Shown here in pieces: positions 17,592 through 25,654 of a stretch of DNA of 34,409 nt. A program made the position numbers and the translations under genes. Below the pieces are notes generated by a model. That model saw only the letters and a program-made list of their open reading frames with translations. It ran no database searches and had not been told where the DNA came from. How positions within the stretch are numbered: position 1 is the stretch's first letter; each line of letters opens with the position of its first letter. Origin of the DNA: Verrucomicrobiales bacterium (GTDB lineage: Bacteria > Verrucomicrobiota > Verrucomicrobiia > Limisphaerales > JACDHS01); assembly GCA_028293445.1 (NCBI GenBank), contig JAQGOU010000281.1:1-34409 (forward strand), read 5' to 3'.

Positions 17592-20500
17592 TTAACGACT
17601 GATTGTCGCCGAATTCACGAGGTTAGCCGTCGCGTCGTACGTTCCGGTCAGGCTGACCACCGTAAACGTAACGGTGCCGTGAGAGATCGCAGTGGTTGAA
17701 GTGATGCTCGCGTTACCGGCCGCGCCAGTGACCGCACTCATACCTGGATTGGAGATCGAACCCGAAAAGTTCCCGGTCACTGTCACGCCACTGACTGCGT
17801 TGCCGTTTCCGTCGACAACATTCACGACAGCCTTCGTTTTGAATTTCGTTCCGGAAGCAACCCAGCTCATTGTGATGCTCTTGACGTGCACAACGCTTGC
17901 GGGCGGCAGATAGACGAAACGGACCGCGTCAGCAATTGAGATTGCCCCTGCATCCGAGAAGGCATCATTGATTCGGACATTGCCAGCAGTGCCAGCAGCA
18001 AAACTGTAGATACCCAGGGAACTCCAGAGACCACCGTTAACCTGTTGGTTCACATTGATGGTTTGGGAACCGCCATTGTAATTGATGATATGCGGCGCAC
18101 CGAGGCTACGATTGGAACCTTGTGAATGCCATTCATATACCTGATAGGAACCAGCAGTCGCAATGGTCGGGGCGAATTGCAGGTAAGCTGAGCCTGTCCC
18201 TTGCGATTTGTAGCGATAATCTGCGCCGAAACGATCCGGAGCGAGAGAGGCAGTGACCCATGTGCCAACAACCGTGGCTGCCGGATTATCGACAATGATA
18301 TCGGTGGTCGCCGCCTGGGTGGTGGCACTGGCTTCATTCGAATTGGCAGAAGAACCACCACTGTTCGCTGCACGAACGACATAGAAATAAGTCGTCGAAG
18401 CCGATAAACCTGTATCGCTGTAACCACTGGTGTTTGCAGCCAGGGTGACAACGTCACTGTAAGGTCCGCCTGTTGTCGTGGATCGCGCAACGACAAAGCT
18501 GGTTTCGTTCGCCGAGTTATCGGCCCAGGTCAGGTCGATTTGCGAGGCACTGGAGGCAGTTGCTGCCAGCGCGCTTGGAGCGACCGGGGCGAGAGGCAAT
18601 GTGGTCGCACTGGCTTGCGCGGAGTTCGCCGAGGATCCAGCCCCATTGAACGCGCGAACGACGTAGTAATATGTTGTGCTGGCAGACAAACCGGTATTGG
18701 AGTAGCTCGTAACGTTGGCAGCCGTGGTGACGATATCGGTGTAAGGCCCGCCGCTAACCGTGCCCCGCGCTACAACGAAACCGGTTTCAATGGAAGAATT
18801 GTCCGTCCAGGAAAGGTTGATTTGCGAAGAACTGGCTGCCGTTGCCGTCAGACCGGACGGAGCAGACGGAGTCGGGGCTGCGGTTGTAGCACTCGCTTCA
18901 TTGGAGTTCAGCGATGAACCGCCGGTGTTCGAGGCGCGAACGACATAGTAATAAGTCGTGCTGCCGCTCAATCCTGTATTGCTGTAAGAGACGACGTTCG
19001 CACCTAGCGTGGCAATGTCGGTGTAAGGACCACCTACGGTTGTGCTGCGGGCAACGATGAAGTTGTTTTCATTCGATGAATTATCAACCCACGAAAGATT
19101 GATCTGGGATGAACTGACTGCGGTGGCAGCCAAACCTGAAGGAGCAGCGGGCGCAACGGCAAACGTGGTAGCGCTGGCCTGGGCAGAATTCGCTGACGAA
19201 CCAGCAGCATTGTAAGCACGGACGACATAATAATATGTAGTACTGGCGGACAAGCCGGTGTTATTGAAGCTGGTGACATTGACACCGAGTGTCGCCACAT
19301 CGCTGTAAGGTCCACCCGAGGTTGTGGCGCGTCCGATAACGAACCCGCTCTCATTGGAGGAGTTATCGGTCCAGGAAAGATTGATTTGAGATGAGCTGAC
19401 TGCCGACGCGCTCAGACCACTCGGAGCCGTCGGAGGAGTGAGCGGCGTTGTCGCGCTTGCCTGATTGGAATTGGCAGAAGAGCCAGCGGTGTTTGAGGCG
19501 CGCACGACATAGTAATACGTAGTGTTTCCTGCCAAACCGGTATTGCTAAAGGAAGTCACATTGGCCGCGAGGGTTGCAACGTCCGTGTAAGGTCCGCCGG
19601 AAGTCGTGCTGCGCGAAACGATGAAATTATCTTCGTTATTTGAATTATCAGTCCACGCCAGATTGATCTGGGAAGCACTGATCGCCGTGGCGGACAACCC
19701 GCTCGGAGCGGAAGGAGCAACTACAGTGGCTGGAGCGTAAACCAGCTTGACGGCATCGGCCATGACTACGTTCGCTGAGTCAGCATAGTTATCGGTGATC
19801 TTGATGTTGCCAGCGCTGCCTACGGCGAAATTAAAAGTGCCAAGCAGGTTCCAAACGCCGCCGTTTCCTTGCTGATTGACTGGCACGGTCGTCGTCCCGC
19901 CGTTATAGGCAATGACCACAGGCGCAGCGATGGTGCGGTTGGCGCCCTGCGGATGCCATTCGTAAATCTCATAATCGCCTGCTGTTAAAACAGTCGGAGT
20001 AAATTGCAAATACGCGGCGCCAGTGCCACCGCTTTTGAATCTGTAATCCGTTCCAAACTTGTCGGTGGAACCTGTTCCCGTTGACCACGTGCCAACGACC
20101 GTCGCGCCAGTATTGTCGATAATAATGTCGCTGACTTGTCCTGCCGCCAGCGTCGTAAAAGTAAAGTCTCCCGAAGTCGCCACCTGGCCGGCAGTGTTCT
20201 TGGATTTGACGCGGTAATGATAAGTGGTCGAGGCACTCAAACCGGTGAGGGTCCTGGAGTGATTCACGACCATCGTGCTGTTGGAAGACGTGGTGCCGTA
20301 ACTCGTCGTCAGCCCATAGTTCACCACGCTGTCACTATTGACGTCTGTATTCCAGGTGATGGTTGCGCCGACATCCGAGAGATTGTCCGCTGATACATTG
20401 GAAATAATCGGTGCGCCGACGGGAGTAGCAATCCACGCTGAGATCGAGGTGCCGTTGAAGACATCGTGATCGACGTTTCCGCTAATGCCGGGAATCGTTC

Positions 20501-21209
20501 CGGTGCTGGTGTATTGCCAAAAGTCCCAGGAACTTCCGCCCCAAAGGTTACAACTCGAACAGCAACTCCACGGCGTTCCGGTTTGTGGATCCTGGCCGTT
20601 GTAATTGGCAACATCATTTCCCATTGTGGACAAACTGCTGTCAAAGTTGCACATGAAACTGGCGCTCGAATACAGAATAATTGTGATACTGACGCCATTG
20701 GAAGCGGCTTTCGCGGTAACGGCATTGACCCACTGGGTCGCCCAATCGGCGTAGCTGGTTGCGCCGATATGGCCATTAAACTCCTCGATGTCCAGCATAG
20801 GCATGAGGGTTTTGCCATCGGCCAAAATATGGGGACCAGCGAGAGCCCAGAAGTAATTGGCCTCGGTGATCGCGCTATTCGTCGCCGGGGTGGCGTAATG
20901 ATAAGGTCCCATGATCACGCCGGCCGCCTTGCCATTGTTCATATTGGCGACGTAATTCACATTGGTCAGGTAGGCGCCGCGAGTGGCTTGAGCCCAGGCA
21001 AACGTAACACCCGAACCGGCGACACTCGTCCAATTGATCGTGTTTTGAAAGCGGGACACGTCGATGCCGAGAACGCGAGCCACGGCCTGCCCGGTTCCCA
21101 CGGTCAGAAACAAGGCCATAATGGCGAGCATCAAAGCCATTCGACGGCTTACGCAACTAATGAGGGTGGATTGTTTTGAACACAGAATGGAGATGAGTGG
21201 GCTTTTCAT
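17592..21209 (-). CDS. Secreted GH25 muramidase-like protein with golvesin-C-like and Fn3 modules
   Basis: 1205 residues from the ATG at 21209. An in-frame ATG at 21272 is rejected because it lies inside the likely -10 element. A long signal peptide ends near TGQAVA (residue 44). The GH25 domain (45-265) shows GIDVSRFQ (D50), FAWAQATRG, GPYHYA, the catalytic MLDIEE (D140, E142), WDFWQYTS and VDHDVFNG. This predicts hydrolysis of peptidoglycan between MurNAc and GlcNAc. An atypical Fn3 domain (265-355), a golvesin-C-like domain (361-494), five 94-residue Fn3 modules (495-970), a second golvesin-C-like domain (972-1104) and an Ig-like C-terminus (VVDGNGNAVSGVTVTGNFSG) follow. It could lyse other bacteria or remodel the cell's own wall. 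Its Cys-rich SCCSSC loop in the GH25 domain is unusual. Confidence 0.92.
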   Translation of the reverse strand: MKSPLISILCSKQSTLISCVSRRMALMLAIMALFLTVGTGQAVARVLGIDVSRFQNTINWTSVAGSGVTFAWAQATRGAYLTNVNYVANMNNGKAAGVIMGPYHYATPATNSAITEANYFWALAGPHILADGKTLMPMLDIEEFNGHIGATSYADWATQWVNAVTAKAASNGVSITIILYSSASFMCNFDSSLSTMGNDVANYNGQDPQTGTPWSCCSSCNLWGGSSWDFWQYTSTGTIPGISGNVDHDVFNGTSISAWIATPVGAPIISNVSADNLSDVGATITWNTDVNSDSVVNYGLTTSYGTTSSNSTMVVNHSRTLTGLSASTTYHYRVKSKNTAGQVATSGDFTFTTLAAGQVSDIIIDNTGATVVGTWSTGTGSTDKFGTDYRFKSGGTGAAYLQFTPTVLTAGDYEIYEWHPQGANRTIAAPVVIAYNGGTTTVPVNQQGNGGVWNLLGTFNFAVGSAGNIKITDNYADSANVVMADAVKLVYAPATVVAPSAPSGLSATAISASQINLAWTDNSNNEDNFIVSRSTTSGGPYTDVATLAANVTSFSNTGLAGNTTYYYVVRASNTAGSSANSNQASATTPLTPPTAPSGLSASAVSSSQINLSWTDNSSNESGFVIGRATTSGGPYSDVATLGVNVTSFNNTGLSASTTYYYVVRAYNAAGSSANSAQASATTFAVAPAAPSGLAATAVSSSQINLSWVDNSSNENNFIVARSTTVGGPYTDIATLGANVVSYSNTGLSGSTTYYYVVRASNTGGSSLNSNEASATTAAPTPSAPSGLTATAASSSQINLSWTDNSSIETGFVVARGTVSGGPYTDIVTTAANVTSYSNTGLSASTTYYYVVRAFNGAGSSANSAQASATTLPLAPVAPSALAATASSASQIDLTWADNSANETSFVVARSTTTGGPYSDVVTLAANTSGYSDTGLSASTTYFYVVRAANSGGSSANSNEASATTQAATTDIIVDNPAATVVGTWVTASLAPDRFGADYRYKSQGTGSAYLQFAPTIATAGSYQVYEWHSQGSNRSLGAPHIINYNGGSQTINVNQQVNGGLWSSLGIYSFAAGTAGNVRINDAFSDAGAISIADAVRFVYLPPASVVHVKSITMSWVASGTKFKTKAVVNVVDGNGNAVSGVTVTGNFSGSISNPGMSAVTGAAGNASITSTTAISHGTVTFTVVSLTGTYDATANLVNSATISR
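18302..19722 (-). repeat. Five tandem Fn3 modules in the GH25 protein
   Basis: Each unit is about 282 bp (94 residues) and carries the pattern AP-SGL-A, SQINL-WTDNSSNE, STTSGGPYTD, TYYYVVRASN and ASATT. They join the two golvesin-C-like domains. Confidence 0.9.
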
Positions 21210-21245
21210 TGATGGAATAGACGATTCGTTTCGTTGTTGTTCAAA

Positions 21246-21273
21246 AAAGGGGACGTTCCCCCTTTGTAGCATA
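21246..21273 (-). promoter_or_regulatory. Candidate -10 element and 5' leader hairpin of the GH25 gene
   Basis: On the minus strand TATGCT (21273-21268) could be a -10 box; no good -35 is visible. Just downstream AAAGGGG and CCCCTTT (21265-21259 and 21252-21246) form a 7-bp stem followed by further T residues. The same TATGCTA and a GGG/CCC hairpin precede the neighbouring paralogue gene. If the box is used, the hairpin sits at the very 5' end of the mRNA. Confidence 0.45.
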
Positions 21274-21314
21274 CTGACCTATTGAAGCAATGGAATTCTC
21301 CCTGATTGAAGGCA

Positions 21315-21347
21315 CAAAAAAACCGGAGCCGCGTGGCGACTCCGGTT
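21315..21347 (-). terminator. Intrinsic terminator of the 1376-residue TIM-barrel gene
   Basis: AACCGGAG (21321-21328) and CTCCGGTT (21340-21347), with extra CGC/GCG pairing inside, are followed on the minus strand by eight T. It lies 19 bp past the stop and is nearly identical to the hairpin at 25602-25636. Confidence 0.92.
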
Positions 21348-21365
21348 TCTCGAATATTCTAGAAA

Positions 21366-24300
21366 TTACGGCACGTAAATGAATTTGATACCGTCGGCCA
21401 TGACACTCAGCCCGGCACCGACGAAGTTATCGGTAATCTTTACGTTTCCGGTGGTTCCAGCCGTAAAGTTATACGTTCCTACCAAATTCCATTTACCACC
21501 ATTGACCTGCTGATTGACTGGGACGGTTTGTGCGCCGCCGTTGTACGTTACCACCACGGGTGCGTTGGTAGCGCGGTTAGCCCCTTGTGGGTGCCATTCA
21601 TAGACTTGATAGTTGCCAGTCGTCCCAACAGTCGGGGTGTAGGTCACGAACGCCGTACCAGTGCCAGGGCTCTTGAAGCGGTAGTCCGTGCCCAGCTTAT
21701 CAGTCGAAGCCGTTCCGGTCGACCATGTGCCAGTCACCGTCGCGGCCGGGTTATCGATGATGATATCAGTCACAGACTGCGTCGTTGCACTCACTTGAGC
21801 CGTGTTCGCCGAAGAGCCACCGGAGTTGCTGGCGCGTACCACGAAATAATAGGTGGTCGCTACAGCCAAACCAGAATTCGTGTAAGCAATCGTATTCGCA
21901 GACAAGGTGGCGACGTCCGTATAAGGTCCACCGCTGGTCGTGCTGCGAGCAACAATGAAGCTTGTTTCGTTGGCCGAATTATCAACCCACGTCAGTTTAA
22001 TCGAAGTCGGGCTCAACACCGTTGCCGCCAGGCCACTCGGCGCAGCAGGCACTGCCAGCAACGTCGTTGCACTGGCTTGCGCTGAGTTCAGCGAAGAACC
22101 GTTTCCGTTGCTGGAACGAACGACATAGTAATACGTCGTGTTCGCCGGCAAACCGGTATTGTTGTAAGCAGTCACGTTTGCACCCAACGTCGCGATGTCG
22201 GTGTAAGGCCCGCCAGACGTTGTGCTGCGTCCTACGATGAAGTTCAGTTCGTTGGTCGAGTTATCGGTCCACGCCAGATTGATCTGGGATGCGCTGATTG
22301 CAGTAGCCGTCAGGCCACTCGGCACCGCAGGAGCGGGTGATGCGGTCGCGCCGGTTGCCTGCGCGGAATTAGCTGACGTTCCACCAGCATTGGTAGCGCG
22401 CACCACAAAATAGTAGGTCGTGCTCGGAGCCAAACCTGTATTGCTGTAGGACGTGACGTTCGCACCCAAAGTGGCGACCGTCGTGTAAGGCCCGCCAGAC
22501 GTTGTGCTTCGTGAGAGGATAAAATTAGTTTCGTTTGAGGAATTATCCACCCACGCCAGATTGATTTGCGTCGTGCTGATCGTCGTCGCTGTCAACCCGC
22601 TCGGAGCCGCAGGCGCTGCTACCATCGTCGTTGCACTCGCTTGCGCTGAGTTCGCCGAAGATCCACCAGCATTGGAAGCGCGCACCACGTAGTAATAGGA
22701 CGTGCTCGCAGCCAAACCAGTATTGCTATACGAGGTGACGTTCGCACCCAATGTAACAATGTCCGTGTAAGGTCCACCCGATGTCGCGCTGCGCGCTACG
22801 ATAACGCTGGTTTCAGTCGTGGAATTATCCACCCACGCCAGATTGATTTGCGTCGCGCTAATCGTCGTCGCTGTCAATCCGCTCGGAGCCGCAGGCGCTG
22901 CTACCATCGTCGTTGCACTTGATTGCGCTGAGTTCGCGGAAGCACCGCCAGCATTGGAAGCGCGCACCACGTAGTAGTAGGTCGTATTCGCCGAAAGACC
23001 GATGTTGCTGTACGAGGTTACATTCGCGCCCAGCGTTACGATATCCGTGTAAGGTCCACCTGAGGTCGTGCCGCGCGCCACAATGAAGCTGGTTTCATTT
23101 CCGGAATTGTCCGTCCATGATAGATTGATTTGTGAAGAACTCACCGTCGTGGCATTTAACGCGCTCGGGGCGGAAGGTGCCCCGACAGTTGTAGTCGCTG
23201 ATCCCTGGTTGGACAAAGCAGAAGAACCGCCCGTGTTCACCGCCCTGACCACATAATAATAGGTCGTCCCGGCACTTAATCCAGTATCGCTGGAAGAAGT
23301 GGCATTGGCCGCAAGCGTTGCAACATCCGTATAAGGCCCGCCCGAAGTTGTGCTCCGGGAAAGAACAAAATTATCTTCATTCGAGGAATTATCCGCCCAG
23401 GAAAGATTAATCTGGGAAGTTCCTGCCGCGGTTGCGGAAAGCGCACTCGGCGCGATTGGCGCAGTGACCGCGACGACATAGGAAAACTTAATGGCATCAG
23501 CCATGACTAATTGACCGGCATCCGCGAAAGCATCTGTGATCCTGACGGAGCCCGATTGTCCAGAGGCAAGGTTAAACGTCCCAAGCAGGTTCCACTGACC
23601 GCCGCTGGCCTGTTGATTCACATTCAACGTAGCGCTGCCACCGTTGTAGTTGATAATGTGAGGAGCACCAAGGGTCCGGTTGCTGCCTTGAGGATGCCAT
23701 TCATAAATCTTGTAATCACCGGCAGTAAAGATGTCAGGATTGAAGAGCAAAGAGGCCGCGCCAGCGCCTTGGGATTTATAGCGATAATCTGAGCCAAATT
23801 TATCCAAAGATCCCGTTCCAATACTCCATGAACCGGAAACAGTCGCGGAGGAATTGTCGATAATGATGTCAGCGACTGACGCACCAGTCGTTACGCTGGC
23901 TTCACTTGAGTAGGCAGAATAGCCGCCGTGATTTTCAGAACGGACGGCATAGTAGTATGTGGTATTTGCTCCGACTTCACGGTCCGCGTAAGCAGTGGAA
24001 CCCGCAGGAATGGTTGCGATGTCAGTATAAGGCCCACCAGAAGTGGTGCTGCGAGAGACAATCCAATCAAACTCATCCGTCGCATTGTCTGCCCACGTTA
24101 AACTGATGACTGGCCCCGTCGAAGCCGTCGCGCTCAACGCGGTCGGAGTGGGCGGAACTGGAATAACATAAGCAAAGCGCACCGCGTCGGCCATTACCAG
24201 CTGGCCTACATCCGGGGTGGCATCCGTAATTTTTACGTTGCCCGTGGTACCTGCATTAAAAGGGAAAGTTCCCAGTAACACCCATGAACCACCCGTTATC

Positions 24301-25496
24301 GTCTGATTCACCTTCACCGTACTGGAACCACCACTGTAAGTGATAATACACGGAGCATTGGTTGTACGGTTGGCACCTTTAGGATGCCATTCGTAAACTT
24401 TGTAGCTACCAGTAACTGAAATCGTCGGCGTAAACTGCAAGTAAGCCGTTCCAGTCCCCTGCCCTTTACTACGGTAATCTGTTGCGTATTTATCGGCCGA
24501 GCTTGTTCCCAGGGTCCATGAACCAACCATCGTCGCCGCCTGATTGTCCACAATTACGTCGGGCACTCCCCACGCATCACCAATCGTTACAGCCGCAATG
24601 GCCGGCCATTGATTCGAAGAATGCTCATGCGCATCCCACCAGTTAATGCTTTTATAGCCGCCCACGGTTACGGCATTGGCATCGGCAGCGACGGCATTTG
24701 CAAACGCCGTAATTTCCGAGTTGGGAATGCTCGTATTGTCTGCTTGCCCAATGGGAATCAACGGCTTGATCGCATTGGTCCAAATTCCTGCGAGAGAATT
24801 CTGCCAGTTGCCCCATTCGGAATCCATGTCAGCAACCATTTGTGCAGGTGTGACGCCAATGTAACCCCAATAGTCCTGGGGCATAACGACATCGCAATAG
24901 TAACCAAACTCTTTATAAGGAAACGACGAATGCAAACTGATGTAAGGCATCGGTGCATGCCCGAGCAAACGATTCGGATAAGCAGCCTTGATGGCAGTGC
25001 AATATTGAATAGCTCGGCTCGGTCCATTCGTTCCTAATCGTGAACTTTCCCATTCAGCTTCCGCATCGATCACAAAACCATCTGCGCCCAGGGCGAGACA
25101 ATTGGTCGCAAGCGCGATTTCGCCCGCGACATCCGTTCCATACGACCGGGTATACGCAAAAATCTTCAGCCCGACTTTGTGCGCCTGAGTAACGAGGTTG
25201 GCCGTAAATTGGTTGCCGGTGGTTGGGTAGTTTGTGGAACCAGTCCCCGCCTTAACAATGACGTAATTCATCCCCTGGTTCTTTTCATAAGACATCAAGC
25301 TTTGAATATCCGTAACCCCGGGCACCTGGTTATTCAGTTTAGCGATCGAGGTAGAAATGGACCAGATCCAATCGCCTTTACCCATGTTCTTGGGGTCGAT
25401 TCCGCCATCAAGCGCTTTGGCCACCTGGCCTAACGCCAAAAGAGCGAGGATCATAGGGCAAAGTTTGCCGACAACAGAATGGAATGGGATTTTCAT
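21366..25496 (-). CDS. Secreted TIM-barrel glycosidase-like protein with golvesin-C-like and Fn3 modules
   Basis: 1376 residues from the ATG at 25496; the upstream ATG at 25559 overlaps the likely promoter. The signal peptide ends AKA before LDGG (about residue 28). The head (29-312) shows eight alternating strand motifs typical of a (beta/alpha)8 barrel: DWIWSI, MNYVIVKAG, LKIFAYTRSYG, GFVIDAEAEWE, LLGHAPMPY, CDVVMPQDYWGY, PLIPIGQAD and GYKSINWWDAH. Candidate catalytic acids are D144, E146, E148 and D208. I do not recognise a numbered glycoside hydrolase family. Then come golvesin-C-like 1 (313-446), Fn3 (447-542), golvesin-C-like 2 (543-676), six Fn3 modules (677-1243) and golvesin-C-like 3 (1244-1376). 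It is probably a secreted glycan-acting enzyme; the substrate is unknown. Confidence 0.88.
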   Translation of the reverse strand: MKIPFHSVVGKLCPMILALLALGQVAKALDGGIDPKNMGKGDWIWSISTSIAKLNNQVPGVTDIQSLMSYEKNQGMNYVIVKAGTGSTNYPTTGNQFTANLVTQAHKVGLKIFAYTRSYGTDVAGEIALATNCLALGADGFVIDAEAEWESSRLGTNGPSRAIQYCTAIKAAYPNRLLGHAPMPYISLHSSFPYKEFGYYCDVVMPQDYWGYIGVTPAQMVADMDSEWGNWQNSLAGIWTNAIKPLIPIGQADNTSIPNSEITAFANAVAADANAVTVGGYKSINWWDAHEHSSNQWPAIAAVTIGDAWGVPDVIVDNQAATMVGSWTLGTSSADKYATDYRSKGQGTGTAYLQFTPTISVTGSYKVYEWHPKGANRTTNAPCIITYSGGSSTVKVNQTITGGSWVLLGTFPFNAGTTGNVKITDATPDVGQLVMADAVRFAYVIPVPPTPTALSATASTGPVISLTWADNATDEFDWIVSRSTTSGGPYTDIATIPAGSTAYADREVGANTTYYYAVRSENHGGYSAYSSEASVTTGASVADIIIDNSSATVSGSWSIGTGSLDKFGSDYRYKSQGAGAASLLFNPDIFTAGDYKIYEWHPQGSNRTLGAPHIINYNGGSATLNVNQQASGGQWNLLGTFNLASGQSGSVRITDAFADAGQLVMADAIKFSYVVAVTAPIAPSALSATAAGTSQINLSWADNSSNEDNFVLSRSTTSGGPYTDVATLAANATSSSDTGLSAGTTYYYVVRAVNTGGSSALSNQGSATTTVGAPSAPSALNATTVSSSQINLSWTDNSGNETSFIVARGTTSGGPYTDIVTLGANVTSYSNIGLSANTTYYYVVRASNAGGASANSAQSSATTMVAAPAAPSGLTATTISATQINLAWVDNSTTETSVIVARSATSGGPYTDIVTLGANVTSYSNTGLAASTSYYYVVRASNAGGSSANSAQASATTMVAAPAAPSGLTATTISTTQINLAWVDNSSNETNFILSRSTTSGGPYTTVATLGANVTSYSNTGLAPSTTYYFVVRATNAGGTSANSAQATGATASPAPAVPSGLTATAISASQINLAWTDNSTNELNFIVGRSTTSGGPYTDIATLGANVTAYNNTGLPANTTYYYVVRSSNGNGSSLNSAQASATTLLAVPAAPSGLAATVLSPTSIKLTWVDNSANETSFIVARSTTSGGPYTDVATLSANTIAYTNSGLAVATTYYFVVRASNSGGSSANTAQVSATTQSVTDIIIDNPAATVTGTWSTGTASTDKLGTDYRFKSPGTGTAFVTYTPTVGTTGNYQVYEWHPQGANRATNAPVVVTYNGGAQTVPVNQQVNGGKWNLVGTYNFTAGTTGNVKITDNFVGAGLSVMADGIKFIYVP
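21768..23468 (-). repeat. Six tandem Fn3 modules in the 1376-residue protein
   Basis: Six 282-bp units, with modules 3 and 4 (APAAPSGLTATTIS) especially alike. They lie between the second and third golvesin-C-like domains, the same place as the larger arrays in the paralogue. Confidence 0.9.
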
Positions 25497-25529
25497 GGAT
25501 GATGGACGGTTTTTTTGCGTTGCTCGTTG

Positions 25530-25560
25530 TTCTGAAAAGGGACCCTTCTTTTCTAGCATA
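25530..25560 (-). promoter_or_regulatory. Candidate -10 element and leader hairpin of the 1376-residue gene
   Basis: On the minus strand TATGCT (25560-25555) is followed by a GAAAAGAAGGGTCCCTTTTC hairpin. Sequence from GAATTCCATTGCTTCAATAG through TATGCTA is shared with the GH25 leader at about 21267-21298. The ATG of the longer open frame lies inside TATGCT, so it would not be transcribed from this promoter. Confidence 0.45.
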
Positions 25561-25601
25561 CCGGACTATTGAAGCAATGGAATTCTGCCTGATTGAAGGC
25601 A

Positions 25602-25636
25602 CAAAAAACAACCGGAGCCGCGTGGCGACTCCGGTT
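25602..25636 (-). terminator. Intrinsic terminator of the 2545-residue TIM-barrel gene
   Basis: The AACCGGAG (25610-25617) / CTCCGGTT (25629-25636) stem has the same loop as the copy at 21321-21347. The minus-strand T-tract is interrupted by one G. It lies 18 bp past the stop. Confidence 0.9.
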
Positions 25637-25654
25637 TCTCGAATATTCTAGAAA

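Noticed and set aside
20466-21179. 237-codon plus-strand open frame opposite the GH25 domain
   Set aside because: The minus strand encodes a clear GH25 domain with catalytic motifs; the antisense product is low-complexity Arg/Gly-rich sequence without family features.
21210-21272. 21-residue N-terminal extension of the GH25 protein (and the equal one at 25497-25559)
   Set aside because: The first ATG lies within the TATGCT element and the segment forms a hairpin; starting at the next ATG leaves a normal signal peptide in both genes.
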